NCBI GenBank assembly: GCA_022837485.1
Contig: JALHHH010000013.1
Coordinates: 38,543-79,889, forward strand
Reading direction: 5' to 3'
Origin: Bacteroidales bacterium
GTDB lineage: Bacteria > Bacteroidota > Bacteroidia > Bacteroidales > Lentimicrobiaceae
DNA: 41,347 nucleotides
Positions 35,088 to 41,347 of the stretch are shown here, one piece after another. The translations under genes were made by a program, and so were the position numbers. The notes beneath the pieces are model-generated. The model saw nothing but the letters and a program-made list of their open reading frames with translations. It made no database searches and had not been told where the DNA came from. How positions within the stretch are numbered: position 1 is the stretch's first letter; each line of letters opens with the position of its first letter.

Positions 35088-35579
35088 ATGATAACTGAGT
35101 TACCTGAAGTCCGGCATTTGCTGGCCGTTGACGCCGGAGTGAAAACCGGCCTGGCGTTGTATAACAGCAAAGGACAGCTGTTATGGTATCGTTCGCACAA
35201 CATGGGCTCGGTGAAAAATCTGCGGAAAGCAGCATACGCGATACTTAAAGGCATAGTACAACTCGAATACCTGGCTGTTGAGGGTGGAGGCCCCGTGGCA
35301 CTTACCTGGACAAAGGAAGCTGCTTCGCTGGGAATCAATATAATAACAACCGATGCGGGCATCTGGCGCAAGAAGCTTCTTCCGTTGCGTGCGCGGCGAA
35401 CCGGGCAGGAAGCAAAGAAAAATGCGATAAAAATTGCGTGGCAACTGATCAGAAGCAGCGAAACTCCTTCAAAAAATTATCCAACCCATGATGCAGCCGA
35501 GGCCATACTCACAGGATTGTGGGCATGCCTGATAACCGGATACCTGCAGACCCTTCCGGATATGCATAAGCATTTATAA
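35088..35579 (+). CDS. RuvC-like RNase H-fold protein
   Basis: The preferred start is the ATG at 35088 (MITELPEVRHLLAVDAG), giving 163 residues. The pattern of acidic residues matches RuvC-type Holliday-junction resolvases: LLAVDAGVKTGLALY with Asp15 on the first strand (RuvC: DPGxxxTG), LEYLAVEGGG with Glu65, and a C-terminal HDAAEAILTGLWA with His134, Asp135 and Glu138. A complete metal-binding catalytic set is therefore possible. It is not RuvC itself: the sequence between the motifs is different. It resembles uncharacterised resolvase-like proteins. A structure-selective nuclease role is inference; no recombination gene lies next to it. Confidence 0.6.
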   Translation: MITELPEVRHLLAVDAGVKTGLALYNSKGQLLWYRSHNMGSVKNLRKAAYAILKGIVQLEYLAVEGGGPVALTWTKEAASLGINIITTDAGIWRKKLLPLRARRTGQEAKKNAIKIAWQLIRSSETPSKNYPTHDAAEAILTGLWACLITGYLQTLPDMHKHL

Positions 35580-35702
35580 TATATATTTTTTATCTACATA
35601 TGTTATATTTTCTATTTAATTGATTAACAATTTATTAATATATTATTAACATACTAATCGAACAAACTGATGCGAATATTACAAATCAAGTGAAATTTTC
35701 TT

Positions 35703-35710
35703 TACATTTG
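35703..35710 (+). promoter_or_regulatory. -7 box for the histidine kinase gene
   Basis: TACATTTG matches TAnnTTTG. It lies inside the longer open frame (GTG at 35690) and 24 bp before the ATG at 35735, so it favours the ATG start. The 110-bp gap upstream is very AT-rich and otherwise empty. Confidence 0.45.
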
Positions 35711-35734
35711 AACCTCATTAGAGTGATTCTGCGT

Positions 35735-36859
35735 ATGCACGAAAAACACCAACCCCTTACGGCAGAAATCCGGGATTTGGATAAACTGCAGAAGGATATG
35801 GAGCTAATTGATTCCAATCCTTTAGCGGCTGCCATCCTTAACGGCGTACCTGTCGAGATCCTGATACTAAATACATTAAACCAGATGGTATATGCCAATA
35901 AGGCATTTATGACTAAATTTGGGATCACCGACATAAAACCATATCTCGGATTACAACCCGGCAAGCTTATGAATTGCTGCGGTCAAAGTCACAAAGGTGA
36001 ACAATGCGGATCAACGGAACGATGCAGGGTATGCGGCGCACTTCGCTCCATACGCATCGCCATCGAAGACGGCACATCAAATAGCGAAAGTGTTCTGAAT
36101 ACGGCTGCCGGAATTCTTAACCTCCAGGTAAATACCTCAAAAATCCACATCAGCAACAGGGAATTTGTACTTTTCTGCCTTCAGGATATCAGCAACGATA
36201 AAAAACGTGTGCTGCTTGAACGCATTTTCTACCACGACATACTGAACACCGCACACAATATCAGCGGAATGGCAGAACTGCTGTCAACAGGGGAGTTCGA
36301 AGAAAGCCGGGATGAATTTCTCTCTCTGCTGATTAATTCATCCAACCGACTGATCGAAGAAATAAATCTTCACAGGCTGATTTCAACCGAGCAGTTTATC
36401 GAGCAGGACACACCCCCGGAATCCATAAACTCAACATCATTTGTCATGGAAATGGCAGGTGAATTCAAAGCATATACAAGTCTGTCCGTTTCACTTCTGG
36501 TAGACAAAAAAAGCGAAGAATTCGACTTCGTATCGCATCGCACCATACTCAAGCGGGTTGTAACAAATATGATTAAAAATGCCTTTGAGGCTGAATCCGG
36601 GCCGGCGGTCGTATGCCTGGGAATCTATCGCGGTGTCCGCGGAAATGCGGTAATCAAGGTCCACAACCCAACACCAATGAATCCAGCCGTTCAGTTGCAA
36701 ATTTTCAACCGTTCTTTTTCAACCAAAGGATCCGACCGCGGACTTGGCACCTACAGCATGAAAATACTGACAGAAAAATATCTTAATGGGAAGGTCTTCT
36801 TCATCAGTTCTCCCAATTCCGGCACCACCTTTGTCGTTGAAACACAAGAAACAGATTAA
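35735..36859 (+). CDS. PAS-type sensor histidine kinase with cysteine cluster
   Basis: This 374-residue soluble kinase (start ATG 35735) has no membrane segment. Residues ~25-150 form a PAS-like domain (ILNGVPVEILILNTLNQMVYAN) that contains five cysteines at 81, 82, 91, 97 and 100 (NCCGQ, EQCGSTERCRVCGALRSI). The dimerisation/phosphoacceptor helix has RIFYHDILNTAHNISGMAELL with His167-Asp168. The ATP-binding domain has the N-box NMIKNAFEA, an atypical G1 region HNPTPM, the F-box IFNRSFSTKGSDRG and the G2-box GLGTYSMKILTEKY. The cysteines could bind a metal, Fe-S cluster or act as a redox switch; this is inference. No response regulator is adjacent, so it is an orphan kinase. Confidence 0.82.
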   Translation: MHEKHQPLTAEIRDLDKLQKDMELIDSNPLAAAILNGVPVEILILNTLNQMVYANKAFMTKFGITDIKPYLGLQPGKLMNCCGQSHKGEQCGSTERCRVCGALRSIRIAIEDGTSNSESVLNTAAGILNLQVNTSKIHISNREFVLFCLQDISNDKKRVLLERIFYHDILNTAHNISGMAELLSTGEFEESRDEFLSLLINSSNRLIEEINLHRLISTEQFIEQDTPPESINSTSFVMEMAGEFKAYTSLSVSLLVDKKSEEFDFVSHRTILKRVVTNMIKNAFEAESGPAVVCLGIYRGVRGNAVIKVHNPTPMNPAVQLQIFNRSFSTKGSDRGLGTYSMKILTEKYLNGKVFFISSPNSGTTFVVETQETD

Positions 36860-36951
36860 TTTATTGCTGATCAATAACTAAAAGTTTTTTCCACCCGCTT
36901 GTCGATGACATACATCCGCGAAAGCGTTGAAGCCTTATTCATACCAAAAAT

Positions 36952-36964
36952 TGACAATTTGTCA
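36952..36964. promoter_or_regulatory. Palindrome upstream of htpG
   Basis: TGACA-ATT-TGTCA is a perfect 5-bp inverted repeat with a 3-bp centre. It is 12 bp upstream of the -24 element and about 50 bp before the inferred transcription start. It may be a regulator site for the heat-shock promoter, but the binding protein is not known. Confidence 0.5.
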
Positions 36965-36976
36965 GCAGGCCGCCAA

Positions 36977-36992
36977 TGGCACATGCTTTGCA
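36977..36992 (+). promoter_or_regulatory. Sigma-54-like -24/-12 promoter of htpG
   Basis: TGGCAC-N5-TTGCA matches the sigma-54 consensus TGGCACG-N4-TTGCW, with the invariant GG and GC separated by exactly 10 bp. Transcription would begin near 37003, 26 bp before the ATG. No TAnnTTTG box is seen here. Confidence 0.6.
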
Positions 36993-37028
36993 TAGCAGGG
37001 AAAAACACAAACTAAAACCATTTATGCT

Positions 37029-38930
37029 ATGCAAACGGGAAAAATAAATGTACAAACGGAAAACATCTTTCCAATCATTAAGAAGTTCCTGTATTCAGAT
37101 CACGAAATTTTCCTCAGAGAATTAATATCCAATGCGGTGGATGCAACCCAAAAACTCAGGGCCCTTGCATCTATGGGCACCGTCACCGAAGACCTTGGTG
37201 ATCTTACCATTGAAGTAATCCTCGACAAGGACAAGGGCACCCTCACGGTAAAAGACAAAGGAATTGGCATGACCGCAGCTGAGGTGGAGAAATACATCAA
37301 TCAGATTGCCTTCTCGGGAGCAGAAGAATTTGTTAAAAAATACAAGGGTAAAAGCGAAGCAGAATCTGCTCAGCTCATCGGTCATTTCGGACTTGGCTTT
37401 TATTCTTCCTTTATGGTTTCATCAAAAGTTGAAATCTTAACAAAAACGTATAAAAAAGGACCCGGAAGTAAAGCAGTAAAATGGGAATGCGACGGTTCTC
37501 CCGAATATACCCTTACGGAAAAGGAGAAAAGCACGCGGGGAACCGAAATCGTTTTGCATATTGCCGACGACTCGAAAGAATTTCTCGAGGAGAGCCGGAT
37601 TCTTGAGCTACTTAAAAAATACTGCAAATTCCTTCCGGTTCCCATACGCTTCGGCAACGAAAAAACATGGGAAAAAGTTGAAGGCGAAAAAGATGAGAAG
37701 GGAAACGATAAGTACAACGAAATTGAAAAGCCCCGGATCATCAACAACGTAAATCCTGCCTGGAAACGCAAACCTGTGGAACTCACCGAGGAAGATTACA
37801 AAGACTTCTACCGCGAACTGTATCCGGCAACCTTTGAAGAGCCCTTGTTCAACATTCATCTGAACGTGGATTATCCGTTTAACCTTACCGGGATTCTTTA
37901 CTTCCCCAAAGTAAAACGCAATTTCGAGATCCAGAAGGAAAAAATTCAGTTATACTCAAACCAGGTGTTTGTAACCGATTCGGTTGAAGGCATAGTCCCC
38001 GATTTTCTTACACTAATGCATGGGGTACTCGACTCTCCCGATATTCCTCTCAACGTTTCGCGTTCCTATCTGCAAAGCGACTCAAACGTTAAGAAGATCT
38101 CCAATCACATCATGAAGAAGGTCTCCGACAAATTGGAGGATATATTTAAAAACAACCGCGAGGAATTTGAAAAGAAATGGGATGATGTCAGAATTTTCAT
38201 TGAATACGGCATTATTTCAGAACCCAAATTCTTCGAACGGGCCGAGAAATTCTGCCTCCTGAAAAATACAGAAGGCAAATATTTCACCTTTGAGGAATAT
38301 AAAAATCATATTTCCGCAGCACAAACCGACAAGGATAAGAAGCTGGTTTACCTATACACCTCCGATGCGGTTGAACAGCACTCGTTCATAGAGTCGGCAA
38401 AGGCAAGAGGATACGACGTTCTTGTGATGGACGGCCCCATCGACAACCATTTCGTGAACACCCTGGAGCAAAAATTCGAAAACACCTCCTTTGTCAGGGT
38501 TGATGCCGATGTGGTAGACAAACTCATCAATAAGGAAGATGCAATGCCCTCAAAACTCAGCGATGAGGAAAAGGAGAAGCTGAAGCCGGTATTTGAGGAA
38601 GTTGCAGGAAAAGAAAAATTCCATGTAGTTTTTGAAAGCCTGAGTGAAACCGACATGCCCGTTCAGATCACCCGTCCCGAATTTATGCGGCGCATGAAGG
38701 ACATGTCGATGCTCGGCGGTGCATCGTATATGGGAAGTCTGCCTGATTCATTCAATCTGGTAGTTAATACAAATCACCCCCTTATCGGACGTATGAATAC
38801 TGAGCAGCAGGATGAAACCCGCACAAACCTTGCGCGCCAGATGGTTGATCTTGCACTTCTGGCACAGAACCTTCTTAAAGGAGAGGAACTGACCGGATTT
38901 ATCCGCCGAAGTCTCAATATCATGCATTAA
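37029..38930 (+). CDS. htpG: Molecular chaperone HtpG (Hsp90)
   Basis: This 633-residue Hsp90 homologue starts at MQTGKINVQTENIFPIIKKF. The GHKL ATP-binding domain has LRELISNAVDA (Glu and Asn that bind ATP and Mg), DKGIGMTAAEV and GHFGLGFYSSFMV. The middle domain contributes the catalytic arginine in LNVSRSYLQSD. The C-terminal dimerisation domain ends FIRRSLNIMH. The length fits bacterial HtpG, and the C-terminal MEEVD of eukaryotic cytosolic forms is absent as expected. It has a sigma-54-like promoter preceded by a palindrome, and a hairpin downstream, so it is a monocistronic stress gene. The orphan kinase lies just upstream on the same strand. Confidence 0.97.
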   Translation: MQTGKINVQTENIFPIIKKFLYSDHEIFLRELISNAVDATQKLRALASMGTVTEDLGDLTIEVILDKDKGTLTVKDKGIGMTAAEVEKYINQIAFSGAEEFVKKYKGKSEAESAQLIGHFGLGFYSSFMVSSKVEILTKTYKKGPGSKAVKWECDGSPEYTLTEKEKSTRGTEIVLHIADDSKEFLEESRILELLKKYCKFLPVPIRFGNEKTWEKVEGEKDEKGNDKYNEIEKPRIINNVNPAWKRKPVELTEEDYKDFYRELYPATFEEPLFNIHLNVDYPFNLTGILYFPKVKRNFEIQKEKIQLYSNQVFVTDSVEGIVPDFLTLMHGVLDSPDIPLNVSRSYLQSDSNVKKISNHIMKKVSDKLEDIFKNNREEFEKKWDDVRIFIEYGIISEPKFFERAEKFCLLKNTEGKYFTFEEYKNHISAAQTDKDKKLVYLYTSDAVEQHSFIESAKARGYDVLVMDGPIDNHFVNTLEQKFENTSFVRVDADVVDKLINKEDAMPSKLSDEEKEKLKPVFEEVAGKEKFHVVFESLSETDMPVQITRPEFMRRMKDMSMLGGASYMGSLPDSFNLVVNTNHPLIGRMNTEQQDETRTNLARQMVDLALLAQNLLKGEELTGFIRRSLNIMH

Positions 38931-38940
38931 TAAAAAAGTC

Positions 38941-38970
38941 TGCCGGTTACGGGATAAGCCGTAACCGGCA
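38941..38970 (+). terminator. Hairpin terminator after htpG
   Basis: TGCCGGTTACG and CGTAACCGGCA form a perfect 11-bp stem around an 8-nt loop, 10 bp after the stop. The following T-run is short (TTT). Confidence 0.65.
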
Positions 38971-39074
38971 TTTCACAATAAGTGCTGCCGGATATGCTAA
39001 AGGAATTTTCGAGTGTCATTACAATCAATAACAATAACATTTAACTTTACCCTTTTATACCAAAACAGGAAACC

Positions 39075-39665
39075 ATGAAAAAGTCCTTAATTACACTGCT
39101 TGTCGTTGCCGGAGCCGTATTGCTTCTGATTATGTCGTTTACGGGACGTTATAATAAGATTGTTACACAGGAGGAAGGAGTTACCGCGGCCTGGTCGCAG
39201 GTTGAGAATGTTTATCAACGTCGTGCCGACCTTATTCCGAATCTGGTGAATACGGTGAAGGGTTATGCTGAATTTGAGCAAGGCACTCTTACACAGGTGA
39301 TTGAAGCCAGAGCAAAAGCCACCGGTGTCACCATCGATCCGACCAACCTCAACGAAGCCAGCATGCAACAGTTCCAGCAGGCTCAGGACGGGCTTGGCTC
39401 GGCACTTTCGAGGCTTATGGTTGTTGTGGAGCGTTATCCCGACTTAAAGGCCAATCAAAATTTCCTCGACCTGCAGGCTCAGCTTGAAGGAACCGAAAAC
39501 CGCATTGCCGTCGAACGACGGAATTTCAACGAAACAGCGCAGGCGTACAACTCAACCATCCGTCGCTTCCCGGATAACATTCTGGCCGGAATCTTCGGAT
39601 TTGATAAAAAAGCATACTTCCAGGCTGAAAGCGGAGCTGAACAAGCCCCTGAAGTGCAATTCTAA
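39075..39665 (+). CDS. LemA family protein
   Basis: This is a 196-residue protein with one N-terminal membrane segment (about residues 4-22) and a long helical-bundle domain. The family signature is YNKIVTQEEGVTAAWSQVENVYQRRADLIPNLVNTVKGYAEFEQ, shown here partly. AQDGLGSALSRLMVVVERYPDLKANQNFLDLQAQLEGTENRIAVERRNFNETAQAYN then matches. LemA proteins are envelope proteins of unclear function that are commonly encoded beside TPM-domain proteins, as here: two TPM genes follow 26 and 10 bp apart. The cluster is therefore a LemA-TPM-TPM operon. Confidence 0.93.
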   Translation: MKKSLITLLVVAGAVLLLIMSFTGRYNKIVTQEEGVTAAWSQVENVYQRRADLIPNLVNTVKGYAEFEQGTLTQVIEARAKATGVTIDPTNLNEASMQQFQQAQDGLGSALSRLMVVVERYPDLKANQNFLDLQAQLEGTENRIAVERRNFNETAQAYNSTIRRFPDNILAGIFGFDKKAYFQAESGAEQAPEVQF

Positions 39666-39691
39666 CTACCCGGCCAAACGCAACCACAGAA

Positions 39692-40138
39692 ATGGGTATA
39701 TTAGCCAAAAAATTCTTCACGCCTGAGCAACAGGATGAAATACGTCAGGCAATTCTGGATGCCGAACTCGATACTTCCGGAGAGATCCGTGTTCATATTG
39801 AAACCAGACACAAAGGAGACATTCTGAAGCGGGCTGCCGAATTGTTTGAAACTCTGGAGATGAATAAAACGGAACTTCATAATGGGGTACTGTTCTATCT
39901 GGCTGTGGAGAACCGTTCCTTTGCAATAATCGGGGACTCGGGAATTAATGCCGCGGTGCCCGATGACTTCTGGGAAAGCACCAAGCAAATCATGATCGAC
40001 CATTTCAGGGATGGAAATTTTGCTGAAGGACTTATCGAAGGAATCAGGGAAACCGGAAAACAACTGAAACAACATTTCCCCTATTCTGCCGGGGATGTAA
40101 ATGAGCTCTCCGACGAAATTTCATTCGGAAACAACTAA
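39692..40138 (+). CDS. TPM-domain protein (soluble)
   Basis: This 148-residue protein has a single TPM domain, the fold of plant TLP18.3, Psb32 and MOLO-1. It has no signal peptide or membrane span. Recognisable parts are FTPEQQDEIRQAILDAELDTSGEIRVHIETRHKG, NGVLFYLAVENRSFAIIGDSGINAAVPDDFW and HFRDGNFAEGLIEGI. Some members have weak phosphatase activity in vitro, but the physiological role is unclear. It sits between LemA and the membrane-bound TPM protein and is likely translated in the same operon. The absence of a signal suggests a cytoplasmic partner. Confidence 0.88.
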   Translation: MGILAKKFFTPEQQDEIRQAILDAELDTSGEIRVHIETRHKGDILKRAAELFETLEMNKTELHNGVLFYLAVENRSFAIIGDSGINAAVPDDFWESTKQIMIDHFRDGNFAEGLIEGIRETGKQLKQHFPYSAGDVNELSDEISFGNN

Positions 40139-40148
40139 ACCCCTGCAA

Positions 40149-40958
40149 ATGATGAACATTCGCCTGAAAACACTTAGCCTTATAGCAATAATTCTGGCCC
40201 TGATGCCGGGATTGGTGCAGGCAGGCATTCCGGAAAAACCGGTTCCACCCAGGCTGATCAACGACTTTGCAGGCATACTCAGCGCCGGAGAAACCGGGCG
40301 ACTGGAGCGAAAGCTGGTTGATTACAACGATTCCACTTCAACGCAAATTACAATAGTGACGCTCGCTAGTCTGGACGGTTACGACATCGACGACCTTGCC
40401 CAGCGAATCGGACAGTTGTGGGGCGCCGGTCAGCAATCCTTCGACAATGGAGTTATCATTCTGATCAAACCCAAAACTCCCGACAGCAAAGGTGAGGCCG
40501 CCATAGCCACCGGTTATGGAATGGAAGAAATCATTCCCGATATTCTTGCACGAAGGATCGTTCAGAATGAGATGATCCCTTATTTCCGGAATAACGATTA
40601 TTACGGAGGCATTAATGCCGCAACCGACATTATTATCGATTTGGCTTCAGGAAAATTTACAGCTGCAGATTACGACAAAAAGGGGAGTGCGGGAGCAGCC
40701 ATTATTCCAATTATCGTCTTTATACTTCTGATCATTTTCCTTAACCGGAATTCGGGCAAGCGTCACCATAACATCGGATCTTCCAATCTGCCCTTCTGGA
40801 TCCTTTTATCCATGATGGGTAGCGGCGGACGTGGAGGAAACGGAAATTGGGGTAGCGGTGGAGGCTTCGGCGGCAGCGGCGGATTCGGCGGCGGCGGTGG
40901 TTTCGGCGGATTCGGCGGTGGTGGTTTCGGCGGCGGTGGAGCAAGCGGAAGCTGGTAA
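40149..40958 (+). CDS. YgcG-like TPM-domain membrane protein with Gly-rich tail
   Basis: The likely start is the ATG at 40149 (MMNIRLKTLSL; a second ATG follows immediately), 10 bp after the preceding TPM gene. The 269-residue product has a cleavable signal (ending VQAG). A TPM domain follows (residues ~28-175; PRLINDFAGILSAGE, TSTQITIVTLASLDGYDIDDLAQRIGQLWG, GVIILIKP, ATGYGMEEIIPD). A single membrane span comes next (IIPIIVFILLIIFL), and a C-terminal tail of GGFGG-type repeats ends GGGGASGSW. This matches the YgcG family. The tail should be cytoplasmic and flexible. It terminates the LemA operon. Confidence 0.92.
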   Translation: MMNIRLKTLSLIAIILALMPGLVQAGIPEKPVPPRLINDFAGILSAGETGRLERKLVDYNDSTSTQITIVTLASLDGYDIDDLAQRIGQLWGAGQQSFDNGVIILIKPKTPDSKGEAAIATGYGMEEIIPDILARRIVQNEMIPYFRNNDYYGGINAATDIIIDLASGKFTAADYDKKGSAGAAIIPIIVFILLIIFLNRNSGKRHHNIGSSNLPFWILLSMMGSGGRGGNGNWGSGGGFGGSGGFGGGGGFGGFGGGGFGGGGASGSW

Positions 40959-40994
40959 AACTTCATCTCTACATAAAGAACAGCACATTTTCCT

Positions 40995-41026
40995 GCCGGC
41001 AGGCTTCGTCATCCGGACCTGCCGGC
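40995..41026 (+). terminator. Hairpin after the TPM operon
   Basis: GCCGGCAGG and CCTGCCGGC form a 9-bp stem around a 14-nt loop, 36 bp after the stop. There is no T-run, so it may end or protect the transcript rather than act as a classical terminator. Confidence 0.45.
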
Positions 41027-41145
41027 AATATTATAATACAAATAATCCAATCCCTTTCCTGAAATTCGCGAATCGCTAAAGGCAACTCCGGAGCAGATAA
41101 GTCAAACACCTGATTACAGTGCCCTTCCCAGTCAAAAAAAAATCA

Positions 41146-41174
41146 TTGCAGAATAAAAAAATAGTGTAATTTTG
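41146..41174 (+). promoter_or_regulatory. Promoter of tRNA-Ser
   Basis: TTG at 41146-41148 and TAATTTTG at 41167-41174 are spaced 18 bp. The -7 box ends 5 bp before the mature tRNA 5' end, so transcription should begin almost at the tRNA itself. Confidence 0.55.
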
Positions 41175-41179
41175 CCCCC

Positions 41180-41264
41180 GGAAAGATGGCAGAGTGGTCG
41201 ATTGCGGCGGTCTTGAAAACCGTTGACCTGCAAGGGTCCGGGGGTTCGAATCCCTCTCTTTCCG
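41180..41264 (+). tRNA. tRNA-Ser (anticodon TGA)
   Basis: The 85-nt gene folds as a class II tRNA. The acceptor stem is GGAAAGA/TCTTTCC (7 bp). The anticodon stem is GCGGT/ACCGT with loop CTTGAAA and anticodon TGA at 41214-41216. It has a long variable arm, and a T-arm with loop TTCGAAT between GGGGG and CCCTC. The discriminator is G at 41264. It reads UCA and related serine codons. The genome does not encode a full CCA (the next bases are CAG), so CCA must be added. Confidence 0.95.
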
Positions 41265-41277
41265 CAGACAATGCCGG

Positions 41278-41308
41278 TGCCCCGTTTTTCGCGGGGCATT
41301 TTTATTTT
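41278..41308 (+). terminator. Rho-independent terminator after tRNA-Ser
   Basis: TGCCCCG and CGGGGCA form a 7-bp GC-rich stem around a T-rich loop, followed by TTTTTATTTT. Confidence 0.85.
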
Positions 41309-41347
41309 CCGGGAAATCCGGCGAAGAGGTTTTTCTTCAGCCGGAGA

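Noticed and set aside
35690..35734. GTG start for the histidine kinase
   Set aside because: A TAnnTTTG box lies inside this extension; the ATG at 35735 is better placed.
40840..40945. Short DNA repeats in the Gly-rich tail as a separate repeat element
   Set aside because: They are explained by coding for GGFGG-type protein repeats in the YgcG-like protein.
40763..40966. Proline-rich antisense frame opposite the Gly-rich tail
   Set aside because: A low-complexity artefact of the GGFGG-encoding repeats on the plus strand.
40831..41079. Alanine/valine-rich open frame overlapping the end of the YgcG-like gene
   Set aside because: A frame-shifted shadow of the Gly-rich repeat region.
1..41347. 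CRISPR arrays, insertion sequences, integrases, prophage or defence islands
   Set aside because: I looked on both strands and saw no regularly spaced repeats, transposase or integrase motifs, or known defence genes.

Overview
The window looks like a chromosome segment from an anaerobic member of the Bacteroidota, probably Bacteroidales-like. The lines of evidence are: repeated TAnnTTTG-type -7 promoter boxes, a secreted protein with a type IX secretion (T9SS) C-terminal sorting domain, a PorE-like TPR/PD40/OmpA protein, a fused SecDF translocase, and a serine-type sulfatase beside an oxygen-sensitive radical-SAM sulfatase-maturating enzyme. I see no integrase, transposase, IS element, CRISPR array, phage genes or recognisable defence system. 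Most of the window is housekeeping DNA with a glycan-degradation locus at the left edge.

Region 1 (1-5.8 kb) is a host-glycan utilisation block. It holds the C-terminal end of a GH95-type alpha-L-fucosidase, a small AT-rich DUF3784-like membrane protein, an exported sulfatase, its maturase (anSME) 4 bp downstream, and a GH33 sialidase. Fucose, sulfate and sialic acid are the typical caps of mucin-type glycans, so the block fits decapping of sulfated mucin or similar glycoconjugates.

Region 2 (5.8-11.2 kb) holds a SnoaL-like pseudogene with two in-frame stops, a GNAT acetyltransferase, a nitroreductase, and a pair of lipoproteins (pentapeptide-repeat protein, then a papain-like C1 peptidase). 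A small helix-hairpin-helix (DUF4332-like) protein with its own promoter and terminator follows.

Region 3 (11.2-21.5 kb) holds a TetR regulator, a PLP-dependent Cys/Met-metabolism enzyme divergent from an Lrp/AsnC regulator with a perfect palindrome between them, dihydrolipoamide dehydrogenase, RfbC, a lytic transglycosylase next to uvrA, a LOG-family protein, and a small retropepsin-like protease.

Region 4 (21.5-30.3 kb) is about export and the envelope: a T9SS-targeted FG-GAP protein, SecDF, a TatA/B-like protein, and a PorE-like protein carrying an extra degenerate retropepsin-like domain at its C-terminus.

Region 5 (30.3-41.3 kb) holds a purM-like gene, prfA, pyrF, ilvE, a RuvC-like RNase H-fold protein, and an orphan PAS histidine kinase with a cysteine cluster. 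It continues with htpG behind a sigma-54-like -24/-12 promoter and a palindrome, a LemA/TPM/TPM operon, and tRNA-Ser(TGA). The items most worth a second look are the PorE-like/retropepsin fusion, the htpG promoter, the operator-like palindrome at 13392-13408, the Cys-cluster kinase, and the lipoprotein/C1-peptidase pair.
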